Counted from the first letter of the stretch, positions 52,325 to 62,153 are shown. The stretch: DNA of 64,000 bases from Sphingobacterium sp. CZ-UAM (GCF_002000245.1 NZ_MTCM01000002.1:682001-746000), one strand, 5' to 3'. The notes: generated by a model from the letters alone, not told the origin. Made by a program: numbers and translations.

Positions 52325-53841
52325 AAGCCTACCTCTTTTATTTTATCACAAGCATCTTCCCTTTAATTGTTTTAGGGCAAAATAAATCGGAACAACCTAT
52401 CACGCATGCCGAGTACGCACAGCAATATCCCCAAAAAAACCATTCAAAAATTAAGGGATGGGTTATCAATGGAAATTCGACAGATCTAAAAGATATCATT
52501 GTAAAGTACGCTGTTGTCAACATTGGAAATCCGATACAATCTACTTACGAAATCGCTCTTGAACAAGATGGATCATTCCTGATTATACTACCCGAAAAGC
52601 TTCCAAATCGTCAGATTTGGTTATCATTTGGGAGCTATGCCTATATCTGCCTCTACAGTGATGACGAACTTGTACTCACCTTTGATCTCAATAAATTGAA
52701 GAAAAACGCTGTTTACTTCAATGGCGAGGGAGTAACCTTCGCAGGAAAAGATGGAGACAAAAATCGAATTATGAATGATTACATATTATTTAATAAAAAA
52801 TATAACGCAAATTTCTCAAATAAAATCAATGTATTAGCAACCGAAGACTCCAATTATATGACTATACTGGATAGCTTATTTGCTTTTCAACAAAAAGTTA
52901 ACCAAGACTTTTACATGGCCTATGACCATACGCAGCAGACATTGATTGACGGGGAGACAAATATGGCATATTATGCAAAAAAATTAAACTATTTATATCG
53001 AAATGCTAAACCTGTTCATTCAATAAACGAACTACTCATTCCAGTTTATGCTATCTCAAATAATTCTCATGAATATCTTCAATTTCTGAACAGATATATG
53101 GCTTCAGTTGGTTTCAAAGGGACTAAGGAAAAATTTAGTGTTACAAACTTGGCTAAATATTACGACGAGACGCTTCCTCCTACTTACGCTGATCTTGGGA
53201 AGCTGCAATTTGACGATAGTGATTTAAAAGAGAAATTTCAGCTATACGAGCTCTTAAAGCCCACCATGCGTTATAATTGGTCGAAAGATTACCTGAATTC
53301 GCAAATGACGGACTTAGCAAAAAAAATCAAAGCAATTGACTCCATAAACGTAAAATCATCCATAGATAAAGAAAATTCTTCCCTTGGCAAATCAATACTA
53401 AAAACCAAGTCCAATTCTAAGTTATATTTAAACGAACATAAGTCTGGTAAAGAACTCCTAACAGCTTTAAAATCCACTTTTAAAAACAAGCTAGTTGTAA
53501 TTGATATATGGGCTACATGGTGTATGCCCTGTATTCAAGCGATGCCTTTTGGGAAAAAACTCCAGCTGGAGATTCACGATGCAGGACTTCCCATAGAATT
53601 TGTATATCTATGTAGCTCCTCAGGAACAGATGAACAAAAATGGCGGAATAAAGTCCTGGAACTAGATCAGCCTGGAACACATGTTTTTGTCGACTCTAAG
53701 GTTATAACTGAAGTAATGAATACTTTTGACAAAACAGGCTTTCCTTCCTATATTTTGCTTGAGCCCAATGGAGCTTATGATTACCATTCCATTCTATCCA
53801 TGCAAAGTTTGAGTTTGGAGAAATTGAAAAAGAAGCTTTAA
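52321..53841 (+). CDS. Thioredoxin-fold (TlpA-like) protein with large N-terminal domain
   Basis: This 506-residue protein has a signal peptide (IFPLIVLGQNKS). Residues 40-350 form a domain of the kind seen before TlpA-like modules in Bacteroidota (beta-rich start GWVINGNSTDLKDIIVKYAV, then helices). The C-terminal thioredoxin domain has DIWATWCMPCIQAMPFGK, active site CMPC, and the cis-Pro loop TGFPSYILLEPNG. Translational coupling with the two-component genes implies a joint role, possibly in surface protein quality, but none is proven. Confidence 0.8.
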   Translation: MKAYLFYFITSIFPLIVLGQNKSEQPITHAEYAQQYPQKNHSKIKGWVINGNSTDLKDIIVKYAVVNIGNPIQSTYEIALEQDGSFLIILPEKLPNRQIWLSFGSYAYICLYSDDELVLTFDLNKLKKNAVYFNGEGVTFAGKDGDKNRIMNDYILFNKKYNANFSNKINVLATEDSNYMTILDSLFAFQQKVNQDFYMAYDHTQQTLIDGETNMAYYAKKLNYLYRNAKPVHSINELLIPVYAISNNSHEYLQFLNRYMASVGFKGTKEKFSVTNLAKYYDETLPPTYADLGKLQFDDSDLKEKFQLYELLKPTMRYNWSKDYLNSQMTDLAKKIKAIDSINVKSSIDKENSSLGKSILKTKSNSKLYLNEHKSGKELLTALKSTFKNKLVVIDIWATWCMPCIQAMPFGKKLQLEIHDAGLPIEFVYLCSSSGTDEQKWRNKVLELDQPGTHVFVDSKVITEVMNTFDKTGFPSYILLEPNGAYDYHSILSMQSLSLEKLKKKL

Positions 53842-53892
53842 GTACAACGAAGCACTTTATACTTCAAATTTTGGCAATCTACCTCCTAAAAC

Positions 53893-53928
53893 AAAAAAGC
53901 CTGCAAATTTGATATTTTGCAGGTTTTT
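53893..53928. terminator. Terminator of tRNA-Glu 2
   Basis: CCTGCAAA pairs with TTTGCAGG, flanked by A- and T-runs, downstream of the minus-strand tRNA and past the thioredoxin-like gene. It is similar to the hairpin after tRNA-Glu 1. Confidence 0.75.
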
Positions 53929-53934
53929 CTTTTG

Positions 53935-54006
53935 TAGCCCGTAGGGGAATCGAACCCCTGTTTCAAGAATGAAAATCTTGCGTCCTAACCCCTAGACGAA
54001 CGGGCC
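53935..54006 (-). tRNA. tRNA-Glu (anticodon TTC), copy 2
   Basis: Identical in sequence to copy 1 at 23931-24002: acceptor GGCCCGT/ACGGGCT, anticodon loop TTTTCAT, T arm around GGTTCGATT, no encoded CCA. A TATATTTG box lies upstream at 54058-54051 on the minus strand, with a 13-bp inverted repeat (54017-54050) between box and tRNA. No integrase lies beside this copy. Confidence 0.95.
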
Positions 54007-54099
54007 ATTTTTTAATGCAACTCCAAAAGCTTTCTTGTTTTTTGGAGTTGCAAATATAGATCTTAAAATTATTTTTACAAAAATAATTTTAAATATTTT

Positions 54100-55374
54100 T
54101 TAGATGAGATCAAAACCGATATCGCGGCGGAAATACTTTCCTTCAAAATAGATCCTTCCAGCATCTGCTGTTGCCTGTTGAAGAGCCTCAAAAAGAGAGT
54201 CTTGTAACGTGGTAACAGCAATCACGCGACCACCAGCGGTGACAACCTTACCATCCAACTCCTTGGTGCCTGCCTGAAATACAATAGATTCCTTGACATT
54301 CTCCATATTCACAATTTCCTTTCCGGATTCATAGGTACCAGGGTAACCTCCTGCCACTAACATCACCGTAACTGCTGTTTTTGGCGAGACGGTATAAGAA
54401 CGTTGGTCTAAATTTCCCTGTGCAACACCTTCTAGCAGATCCAAGAGATCAGACTCAATACGCGGTAATACAGATTCTGTTTCAGGATCGCCCATACGAA
54501 CATTATATTCAATGACATATGGCTCGCCATCGACATTCATCAAACCGATAAAAATAAAGCCTTTATATGGAATACCATCTTTCTTCAATCCCTCAACAGT
54601 TGGTTTGATGATACGTTCTTCTACCTTATTCAAAAATGTCTCATCAGCAAAAGGTACCGGAGAAATGGATCCCATTCCACCTGTATTTAAACCCGTATCT
54701 CCCTCTCCTATGCGTTTATAATCCTTCGCAGAAGGCAATACCTTATACGAGTTACCATCAGTCAATACGAATACCGATAGCTCAATTCCTTTTAAAAATT
54801 CCTCAACGACGACAACTCGGCTTGCCTCACCAAATTTGGAATCCGCAATCATCGCTTTTAGTTCGGCTTTAGCATCATCAAGCGTTTCACAGATCAAAAC
54901 ACCTTTTCCAGCAGCCAGACCATCGGCTTTAAGCACGATCGGTAGCTTTTGACTTTCTAGATAAACCAGTCCTTCCTCCAAAGAGTCCACATCAAAAGAA
55001 CGCGATGCAGCAGTAGGTACACCGTGTCTATCCATAAACTGTTTTGAAAAATCTTTTGAGCCTTCTAATTGAGCTCCTTCCTGTTGTGGGCCGATTACCG
55101 GAATATCTTTTAAATCTGTACGGTTTAAAAAATAATCATGAATACCTTTTACCAAAGGCTCTTCGGGACCTACGACAACCATTTGTATGGCATTTTCCAA
55201 GACAAAGGAAGCGATAGCTTCAAAATCAGTAACTTTAATATTGACATTTTGGCCGTACGCTCCTGTACCAGCGTTGCCTGGAGCTATAAACAATTGACCT
55301 AAACGTGGACTTTTCGACAACTTATAGGCGAAGGCAGATTCCCGACCTCCTGAACCGATTATTAGGATATTCAT
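54100..55374 (-). CDS. purD: Phosphoribosylamine-glycine ligase
   Basis: This 424-residue ATP-grasp enzyme makes GAR in purine synthesis. Signature segments: MNILIIGSGGRESAFAYKLS, FIAPGNAGTGAYG, VVVGPEEPLVKGIHDYF, QFMDRHGVPTAASR, VLKADGLAAGKGVLIC, LNTGGMGSISPVPF, and YNVRMGDPETESVLPRIESD. Length and order are normal. It stands alone on the minus strand. Confidence 0.97.
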   Translation of the reverse strand: MNILIIGSGGRESAFAYKLSKSPRLGQLFIAPGNAGTGAYGQNVNIKVTDFEAIASFVLENAIQMVVVGPEEPLVKGIHDYFLNRTDLKDIPVIGPQQEGAQLEGSKDFSKQFMDRHGVPTAASRSFDVDSLEEGLVYLESQKLPIVLKADGLAAGKGVLICETLDDAKAELKAMIADSKFGEASRVVVVEEFLKGIELSVFVLTDGNSYKVLPSAKDYKRIGEGDTGLNTGGMGSISPVPFADETFLNKVEERIIKPTVEGLKKDGIPYKGFIFIGLMNVDGEPYVIEYNVRMGDPETESVLPRIESDLLDLLEGVAQGNLDQRSYTVSPKTAVTVMLVAGGYPGTYESGKEIVNMENVKESIVFQAGTKELDGKVVTAGGRVIAVTTLQDSLFEALQQATADAGRIYFEGKYFRRDIGFDLI

Positions 55375-55568
55375 AGCACAAAGATATTTTTTTTATGCTA
55401 ATTTTCAGGCAAAAGATGGTTCAAAAACAGATTTTAAATTTATTTTTCAGCACAAATGAAGATCGAAGCATCCATACAGATCGTTTAGCAACTCTACCTA
55501 GATAATATTTTGATTTATAAGTTGATTAAAGGAAAAATATTTTCTAATTTTCAAGAAACATTGGTCAT

Positions 55569-58253
55569 ATGTACGCTAGAATATTGTTGTTAGTCAATTG
55601 CCTATTTCTTCCGTTATGGGCCTTTTCTCAAATCGATCAAACATTACAGAAACTGGAGACCTACCGTGAAAATCATGTCACAGAAAAAATTTATCTACAT
55701 CTAGACAAAAATGACTATTCAGCTGGTGAAAGTATTTGGTTCAAAATGTATTGTACCACGGCGCCCTTCAATTACTTGAGCAACATCAGTAAAATCGCCA
55801 ATATCGAATTGATCTCTCCAACAAATGACGTCGTTAAAAGTATCAAGATCCCACTCACATTGGGTCTCGGCATTGGCGATCTCAGCCTGTCCGACACACT
55901 AGTAGAAGGCACATATAGAATCAGAGCATACACCCGCTGGATGCAAAATGATTCCATATCCAATTTCTATGAGCGTATTATCCCTATTACCAACGGGAGA
56001 GCAGATAATGTCATAACCCAAAGCACATTGCTTAAAAATGGAAATGAAAATTTCTTCCAGATCGATCTAAAGACAATTCAGGGAGCGCCTCTAATAAACA
56101 GCAGTATAAGCTACACGCTCCAACAAAATGGCCAAAAGGAAAAAACAGGCCGGTTAAAATCCAATGAAAATGGAACAATAGCACTTGAACTCAAAGATAA
56201 CTTTAAAGGAGGCCTGCTAACATTGCAATTCCTCTCCTTAGACAAAAGACGTGTGCTAAAGAGCTTTACTATCCCGAATCCAAATCAGCAAAACAGTATC
56301 CAGATTTTTCCTGAAAGCGGCGAATTTGTAAATAATATCCTAAGCAAAACCGGCGTCAAAGTACTAAGCCCTTCGGGCTTGGGTATTCAATCAAAAATCC
56401 AAATCGCAGAAGAAAACCAAGCTCCCTTTATCGAATTTGAAACCAATGTGCTGGGCATGGGAAGTATCCCACTGATTCTAAGCTCCGAAAAAAAATACAT
56501 GGTCACTGCAGTCTTTTCGGACGGGAGTTCTGTGAGTACAGCACTCCCTCCAGTAGCAGTATCTGGTTATGTGCTCACCGTCAATGCCGGTTTAAAAGAC
56601 AAGATCGCAGCCCAATTATCCGCCACTAACGATCTGGTCAGCCGAAAAGATGTTTATCTAATTGCCCAATACAATGGAATCGTACTACATGCTGTAAAGC
56701 AAAAGTTAAATGGACCGGAGCTCCTGTTCAACATTCCCAAAAAGGATCTTCCTTCGGGAGTGATTCAACTTTCCGTACTGAATGAGGAGATGACTCCCAT
56801 CATAGAAAGACTTGTCTTTAATTACAATGCTCCTAAAACACTGTTCCCAATAACCCTCCAATTAAACAAGTCCTCCTTTGCTACGAGAGAGCAAGTCATC
56901 GCAAGCCTCTCCATTAAAGATGGTAGTAGCGATACCTCAAAAATAGCGGCGCTCTCAGCCGCTGTAGTCAACCGCAGTAAAGTTGATTCCACGACAGATC
57001 AATATTATTCTTCGATTGTCTCTGAGCTTCTCCTAAAATCTGATCTCCGTGGTTTTGTAGAGCGCCCCAATTACTATTTTGATGATTTGGATAACATCCG
57101 ATTTAATGAACTTGACAACCTCATGTTGATCCAAGGTTGGCGTAAACTGGACTGGAAGAATTATCTGAGCGCAACGAATAATCTTTATCGACCGGAAAAA
57201 GGCCTCACAATCTCCGGGACCGTCAAGAAAACCGGACGAAAAGCAGTTGTTCCCAATGCTAAAGTGACTTTAGTACCAACCAGCAATATGATGCTGAGTA
57301 TAGACACAACCACAAATAATGATGGTCGATTTATTTTTGATGACCTACTATTCGCCGATAGCATCAAATTTATCGTAACCGGGAATGGTCAAAAGGAAAA
57401 GAACAGGGTTGACATACTTATTGACGAGATCGCAGCTCCTGCTGTTACTGAAAGCAAAGACCAGCCATTGATCGTGAATGATGTCAACAGCAAACTGATC
57501 GATCAGCTCAAAGGTAGCCAGCAATTTTTGACTGAACTGGAAGCTGCCGGCATTATTCAAAAAAGTATTAAACTGGAGGAAGTACAGGTTAACAGGGTGC
57601 GGACCAATAAAGCGGACAAAAATTCAAGAAATCTCAATGGTCCGGGCCATGCCGATCAGGTCATATCAGCGGAAGATCTATCTACTTGCGCAACCCTGGA
57701 GCAATGTCTAGCAGGAAGACTAGTGGGCGTTATCTTCCGAAATGGAGTTCCTTACAGTACCCGCTCGATGGGAATGAACGGTGGTAATCCCATGCAGGTT
57801 GTTTTAGATGGGATGTACATCGAGGCGGATCAGCTCAACATGATCAATGTTCAGGACATTGCCAGTATCGAGGTACTGAGGAGCATCGGCAACACCGCAA
57901 TCTATGGTATGTATGGCGGAAACGGTGTATTGGTCATTACAAGTAAATCCGGAGATGCAATGTCAGCCTCCTATACACCTACAGGGATCGTCACCATTGT
58001 GCCTAAAGGACTGCATGTAAATCGCATCTTTTTCAAACCACAATATAACACTACACAAAAACAGGAACTTAAACGTGACCTAAGAACAACCATCGCCTGG
58101 GAACCTAATCTAGTGACCGAGAAAAATGGGAAAACCAAATTTGATTTTTTTACTTCCGATGAACCCGGAACCTATAAGATTACAGTCGAAGGCGTTGACA
58201 TGGAAGGCAAAATTGCCCATCTTGAATATTTAATAGAAGTAAAATCACAATAG
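55569..58253 (+). CDS. Secreted MG2-like protein with C-terminal TonB plug-like domain
   Basis: This 894-residue protein has a signal peptide (LPLWAFSQIDQT). Residues 30-140 resemble an alpha-2-macroglobulin MG2-type domain (KIYLHLDKNDYSAGESIWFK, GTYRIRAYTRWMQ), followed by several Ig-like segments. Around 690-800 a receptor plug-like domain is present (LEQCLAGRLVGVIFRNG, MQVVLDGMYIEADQLN, IASIEVLRSIGNTAIYG, NGVLVITSKSG), but no beta-barrel follows: the chain ends about 95 residues later (TWAW-type segment, ending LIEVKSQ). Such hybrids are widespread in Bacteroidota and uncharacterised; they may interact with a TonB transporter as a surface or periplasmic adaptor. Confidence 0.75.
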   Translation: MYARILLLVNCLFLPLWAFSQIDQTLQKLETYRENHVTEKIYLHLDKNDYSAGESIWFKMYCTTAPFNYLSNISKIANIELISPTNDVVKSIKIPLTLGLGIGDLSLSDTLVEGTYRIRAYTRWMQNDSISNFYERIIPITNGRADNVITQSTLLKNGNENFFQIDLKTIQGAPLINSSISYTLQQNGQKEKTGRLKSNENGTIALELKDNFKGGLLTLQFLSLDKRRVLKSFTIPNPNQQNSIQIFPESGEFVNNILSKTGVKVLSPSGLGIQSKIQIAEENQAPFIEFETNVLGMGSIPLILSSEKKYMVTAVFSDGSSVSTALPPVAVSGYVLTVNAGLKDKIAAQLSATNDLVSRKDVYLIAQYNGIVLHAVKQKLNGPELLFNIPKKDLPSGVIQLSVLNEEMTPIIERLVFNYNAPKTLFPITLQLNKSSFATREQVIASLSIKDGSSDTSKIAALSAAVVNRSKVDSTTDQYYSSIVSELLLKSDLRGFVERPNYYFDDLDNIRFNELDNLMLIQGWRKLDWKNYLSATNNLYRPEKGLTISGTVKKTGRKAVVPNAKVTLVPTSNMMLSIDTTTNNDGRFIFDDLLFADSIKFIVTGNGQKEKNRVDILIDEIAAPAVTESKDQPLIVNDVNSKLIDQLKGSQQFLTELEAAGIIQKSIKLEEVQVNRVRTNKADKNSRNLNGPGHADQVISAEDLSTCATLEQCLAGRLVGVIFRNGVPYSTRSMGMNGGNPMQVVLDGMYIEADQLNMINVQDIASIEVLRSIGNTAIYGMYGGNGVLVITSKSGDAMSASYTPTGIVTIVPKGLHVNRIFFKPQYNTTQKQELKRDLRTTIAWEPNLVTEKNGKTKFDFFTSDEPGTYKITVEGVDMEGKIAHLEYLIEVKSQ

Positions 58254-58292
58254 CAATCCGAACAAACCGTTATAAATTTAAATAAATTCGTT

Positions 58293-59057
58293 ATGCAGCA
58301 TATCAAAACCAAAATAGAAGACCATATTTTAAGTATTTTTTTGGATCGGGGAAAGTCCAACGCCATCGATACACAGTTATTAAAAGAGCTGATAGAGACC
58401 CTCGAATCTAATCAGGCTAACGATGCTGTGCGCGGAGCGATTCTTATCGGTAAGGAGAACTTTTTTAGCGCAGGTCTTGACCTGATCACCTTAATTGATT
58501 ATGATGAGGATCAAATCCGGGAATTCTGGAATCTTTTTTTGGAGGCCACTTCCCTACTGGCATCTTTCCCGAAACCGATAGTCGCCGCCATATCGGGCCA
58601 TAGTCCGGCTGGAGGTTGTGTATTCGCCCTATGCTGCGATTATAGGATTATGGCTGAAGGGAATTTCGTGATAGGACTCAATGAAATACCAGTGGGGCTT
58701 ATCGTACCTGAAAGTATCTTCCAACTTTATGCTTTCTGGATCGGGAAAAGACATGCTTATCAGAATCTGCTCGAAGGAAAACTGCTCTCGCCGCTTGAAG
58801 CAAAATCACAGGGCTTGGTCGACGAAGTTGTACCGGCAGATATACTATTTAATACCGCATCGAAGAAAATAAAACAGATCGCACAGTTTAATCAAAAAAC
58901 CTGGCAAACTTCTAAACTAAACTTCCGAAAAGAAATAATTCTTAAATTGCGTGAAAATAGAGAAGAGACGATTCAGGCTATTCTCGAACAATGGTGGCTA
59001 CCGTCAACACGGTCTATATTAAAGTCGATCATCGAAAATTTGACTTCAAAAAAATAA
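58293..59057 (+). CDS. Enoyl-CoA hydratase/isomerase family protein
   Basis: This 254-residue crotonase-fold protein has LDRGKSNAIDTQLLKELIET, GKENFFSAGLDLITL (first oxyanion-hole loop) and SGHSPAGGCVFALCCDYRIM (second loop). The usual catalytic Glu region reads NEIPVGLIVPESIFQ. Substrate unknown; hydratase, isomerase or thioester hydrolase chemistry are possible. It lies 39 nt after the MG2/plug gene and before a lipoprotein gene on the same strand. Confidence 0.85.
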   Translation: MQHIKTKIEDHILSIFLDRGKSNAIDTQLLKELIETLESNQANDAVRGAILIGKENFFSAGLDLITLIDYDEDQIREFWNLFLEATSLLASFPKPIVAAISGHSPAGGCVFALCCDYRIMAEGNFVIGLNEIPVGLIVPESIFQLYAFWIGKRHAYQNLLEGKLLSPLEAKSQGLVDEVVPADILFNTASKKIKQIAQFNQKTWQTSKLNFRKEIILKLRENREETIQAILEQWWLPSTRSILKSIIENLTSKK

Positions 59058-59078
59058 TATTTAATAAACGAAAATAAC

Positions 59079-59762
59079 ATGAGAAATCTCTTTTTCTTTG
59101 TTCTTATCTGTCTCTCCATAGGTGTGGTTTCCTGTAGAAACAATAAAAAGGAAGACAAGGCAGTCAAAATTGCCCAGGACTCTATTCCATTGGATACGAT
59201 AAGTAAACCGGACACGGTCGAGAAAGAAATAAAGAAAGAGGATACGGAAACGCTGGAAGAAGTACTGGAAAAAATTGCCAAAGCATATACTGAACAAGAC
59301 AGTAAAACGATCAATAACTATATACATCCAAAATTAGGGATCTATATCATCTATCGTCCGGGAGCATTGGATTCGTATGTGCATCAAAATAGTTTTAATT
59401 TTTCCAAACCGGTCCCAGAATATCATTCGTATGAAAAACTGAGTTACAAAGGACCGTTAAAAGCAGGAAAGCTCCCTGCTTTTGACTGTGGAACAATGAA
59501 ATGGGATAAGTTAGGCTTTTTTTATGATAAGAAGTCCCGTCCGAATGAACTGTCACAAACGGCTAAATTCATGAACGAGATTTTAGATGCAAAAATTAAT
59601 CGGACCGAATTGCAGCGGCTGAGAAATATAGAAGCCAGAAGCTATCGTGCGATCATGACGTCCAATGAAAGCGAAGAGCCTTTTGTTTTTCATGTAACAA
59701 AAGAAGGAGAAAAATGGTATATTACAGTTATAGACCGCGCGTATGCAGGTTGTGATGCATAA
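59079..59762 (+). CDS. Lipoprotein of unknown function
   Basis: This 227-residue protein has a lipobox ending GVVSCRNNK (Cys near 19). A charged spacer (DTVEKEIKKEDTETLEEVLE) precedes a compact domain with KAYTEQDSKTINNYIHPKLG, YHSYEKLSYKGPLKAGKLPA and KEGEKWYITVIDRAYAGCDA. Two cysteines (FDCGT and GCDA) could form a disulfide. I do not recognise the family. It lies 21 nt after the enoyl-CoA hydratase gene and 33 nt before the phosphosugar mutase gene. Confidence 0.7.
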   Translation: MRNLFFFVLICLSIGVVSCRNNKKEDKAVKIAQDSIPLDTISKPDTVEKEIKKEDTETLEEVLEKIAKAYTEQDSKTINNYIHPKLGIYIIYRPGALDSYVHQNSFNFSKPVPEYHSYEKLSYKGPLKAGKLPAFDCGTMKWDKLGFFYDKKSRPNELSQTAKFMNEILDAKINRTELQRLRNIEARSYRAIMTSNESEEPFVFHVTKEGEKWYITVIDRAYAGCDA

Positions 59763-59795
59763 AAAGATTTTTTACATTTAGCCATTTTTAAGAGC

Positions 59796-61532
59796 ATGGG
59801 AAATTTAGATAAAGACATACAAAAGAAAATCGACGATTGGTTAACCTCCAATTATGATGAGGAAACAAGAACCTCCGTCCAGAAATTAATAGATGATCAG
59901 GCAGAGACAGAACTTATTGATTCATTCTACAAGGATCTTGAATTTGGAACAGGAGGTTTAAGAGGGATTATGGGTGTAGGATCCAACCGTATGAATAAGT
60001 ACACGATTGGGAAAGCGACCCAGGGATTATCAAACTATCTAAAAAAACAGTTTCCCAACGAGGAAATAAAAGTAGCTGTATCCTACGATAGCCGCAATAA
60101 CTCACAATCCTTTGGTCAGCTTGTTGCCCAAGTATTTGCCGCAAATGGTATAAAGGTTTATCTTTTCAATGAACTACGCCCTACTCCGATGCTCTCTTTT
60201 GCTATCCGTCATTTTGGCTGCAAAAGCGGGGTCATGTTAACAGCTTCACATAATCCCAAAGAATACAACGGCTATAAAGCTTATTGGAACGATGGGTGTC
60301 AATTGACGGCTCCCCATGATAAAAACGTGATCGATGAAGTCAATGCAATTGCCAGCGTAAACGACATCCGATTTGAAGGGAATACCCAAAATATTATTCC
60401 GGTTGGCGAGGAAATCGATCCAATTTATATTGAGGCAAATAAAGCATTGCGTATTCATCCAGAGGCTGTACATGCGCAGAAGGATCTAAAAATTGTTTAT
60501 TCTCCGATCCATGGTACCGGAATTACAATCGTTCCCAAAATGCTTGCTTCCTGGGGCTTTGAAAACGTTACTATTGTCACAGAACAGGCAACTCCAGACG
60601 GAAACTTCCCCACTGTGGTTTACCCCAATCCTGAGGAAGAAGATGCTATGGCCTTAGCAAAGAAAAAAGGTGAAGAGATTGATGCGGACCTTGTTTTGGC
60701 CACCGACCCTGATGCGGACCGTGTAGGTATTGCTATTAAAAATAGTCAGGGCCAATTTCAATTACTCAATGGTAATCAGATCGGCAGTTTGTTAATCTAT
60801 TATGTACTAAGTGCAAAAAGTGATTTAAAACAATTGGGCAACAATCCTTATATTGTGAAAACCATTGTAACCAGCAACCTCCAGTCTGATATTGCAGATC
60901 ATTACAAAGTTACGCATTATGAAACACTGACCGGGTTTAAATACATCGGTGAATTGATGACAAAATTAGGTGATTCAGCTCAATATCTTGCCGGTGGGGA
61001 AGAAAGCTATGGCTACTTAGTCGGTGATTTGGTCCGCGATAAAGACGCCCCGAATGCTTGTGCCTTCCTAGCAGAAATGACCGCATATTTTAAGTCAAAA
61101 GGCAAGACTGTTTACGAAGTTTTATTAGATATCTACCAGAAATTTGGCTGCTATCAGGAAAAACTGATTTCCTTAACAAAAAAAGGAAAAGCAGGAGCCG
61201 AAGAAATTCAGGCCATGATGGCCGGTCTACGCCAAAATCTACCAGCCAAACTCGGAGGAATCGAAGTTAAAGAAATTCGGGACTATGAGCTTTCACAAAC
61301 GACTGATATGAAAACAGGCAGTAAAAGTGAAATTACCCTTCCAAAATCGGATGTCTTACAGTTTATCACGGTAGATGGTGATGTGATTTCAGCCAGACCT
61401 TCGGGTACAGAGCCCAAGATCAAATTCTATTGTTCGGTTAAGGGAACGCTTCAAGATAAAAGTGATTACCTAAGCCTTCAAAAAATATTGGAAGAAAAGG
61501 TAGACCGTATGATGAAAGATATTGTTGGTTAA
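59796..61532 (+). CDS. Phospho-sugar mutase (phosphoglucomutase/phosphomannomutase)
   Basis: This 578-residue alpha-D-phosphohexomutase has ELRPTPMLSFAIRHF, catalytic Ser in TASHNPKEYNGYKAYW, metal loop ATDPDADRVGIAI, sugar loop GGEESYGYLVGD and phosphate-binding ARPSGTEPKIKFY. It resembles PgcA-type enzymes that interconvert hexose 1- and 6-phosphates. The next gene starts at the base after its stop, so both are likely in one operon. Confidence 0.93.
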   Translation: MGNLDKDIQKKIDDWLTSNYDEETRTSVQKLIDDQAETELIDSFYKDLEFGTGGLRGIMGVGSNRMNKYTIGKATQGLSNYLKKQFPNEEIKVAVSYDSRNNSQSFGQLVAQVFAANGIKVYLFNELRPTPMLSFAIRHFGCKSGVMLTASHNPKEYNGYKAYWNDGCQLTAPHDKNVIDEVNAIASVNDIRFEGNTQNIIPVGEEIDPIYIEANKALRIHPEAVHAQKDLKIVYSPIHGTGITIVPKMLASWGFENVTIVTEQATPDGNFPTVVYPNPEEEDAMALAKKKGEEIDADLVLATDPDADRVGIAIKNSQGQFQLLNGNQIGSLLIYYVLSAKSDLKQLGNNPYIVKTIVTSNLQSDIADHYKVTHYETLTGFKYIGELMTKLGDSAQYLAGGEESYGYLVGDLVRDKDAPNACAFLAEMTAYFKSKGKTVYEVLLDIYQKFGCYQEKLISLTKKGKAGAEEIQAMMAGLRQNLPAKLGGIEVKEIRDYELSQTTDMKTGSKSEITLPKSDVLQFITVDGDVISARPSGTEPKIKFYCSVKGTLQDKSDYLSLQKILEEKVDRMMKDIVG

Positions 61533-62075
61533 ATGGAGAAGTGGAAACAATTATCATCTGAATATATCTGTAAGGAGCCATGGGCAACGTTACGCAGAGA
61601 TACCTGCGAGCTCCCCGACGGACGCATCAATGACCATTATTATGTACTAGAATATCCGGATTGGGTTAATATGGTCGGCATTACCGAGAAAAATGAGCTA
61701 TTGGTGATCCAACAATACCGTCATGGTGCCGGTATGATTTCATTGGAAATTCCGGCCGGGACAATGGAACCGGGAGAAAATCCAAAAGATGCCGCAATCC
61801 GGGAAATGCTCGAAGAAACGGGATATCAGTTCGATAACATTGAAGAGATTGCGAGCCTTTATGCCAACCCCGCAACAAGTGGCAACGTTACATATACCTA
61901 TCTGATGACAGGTGGACGTAAAGTGCAGGAACAGGAACTGGATGAACACGAGGAAATCGAAGTATTCCTTATCCCACTTGAAGAAGCAAAAACAATGCTG
62001 CTGGAGAATAAATTTAGCCAAGCACTACATAGTAGCGCTTTATTCTATGCTTTTAATAAATTAGGCTTGTTATAA
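61533..62075 (+). CDS. NUDIX hydrolase, ADP-ribose pyrophosphatase-like
   Basis: This 180-residue protein has a full Nudix box GX5EX7REUXEEXGU in GTMEPGENPKDAAIREMLEE-TGY and the preceding LLVIQQYRHGAGMISLEIPA typical of ADP-ribose/sugar-nucleotide pyrophosphatases. It begins immediately after the mutase stop codon. A terminator overlaps its 3' end. Confidence 0.9.
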   Translation: MEKWKQLSSEYICKEPWATLRRDTCELPDGRINDHYYVLEYPDWVNMVGITEKNELLVIQQYRHGAGMISLEIPAGTMEPGENPKDAAIREMLEETGYQFDNIEEIASLYANPATSGNVTYTYLMTGGRKVQEQELDEHEEIEVFLIPLEEAKTMLLENKFSQALHSSALFYAFNKLGLL

Positions 62076-62090
62076 AACAAGCCTAATTTT
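62061..62090 (+). terminator. Terminator after the NUDIX gene
   Basis: TTAGGCTTGT pairs with ACAAGCCTAA around a 6-nt loop, followed by TTTTATT. It overlaps the stop codon of the NUDIX gene. Confidence 0.85.
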
Positions 62091-62141
62091 ATTCTGTTTT
62101 TTCCTTTCATACTTTAATTTTCACTAGACTTTTGATTTTTG

Positions 62142-62149
62142 TACCTTTG
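62142..62149 (+). promoter_or_regulatory. -7 box TACCTTTG with near-leaderless start
   Basis: A perfect TAnnTTTG ends 4 nt before the ATG at 62154, so transcription would begin at or within a few bases of the start codon. Confidence 0.5.
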
Positions 62150-62153
62150 TGCT

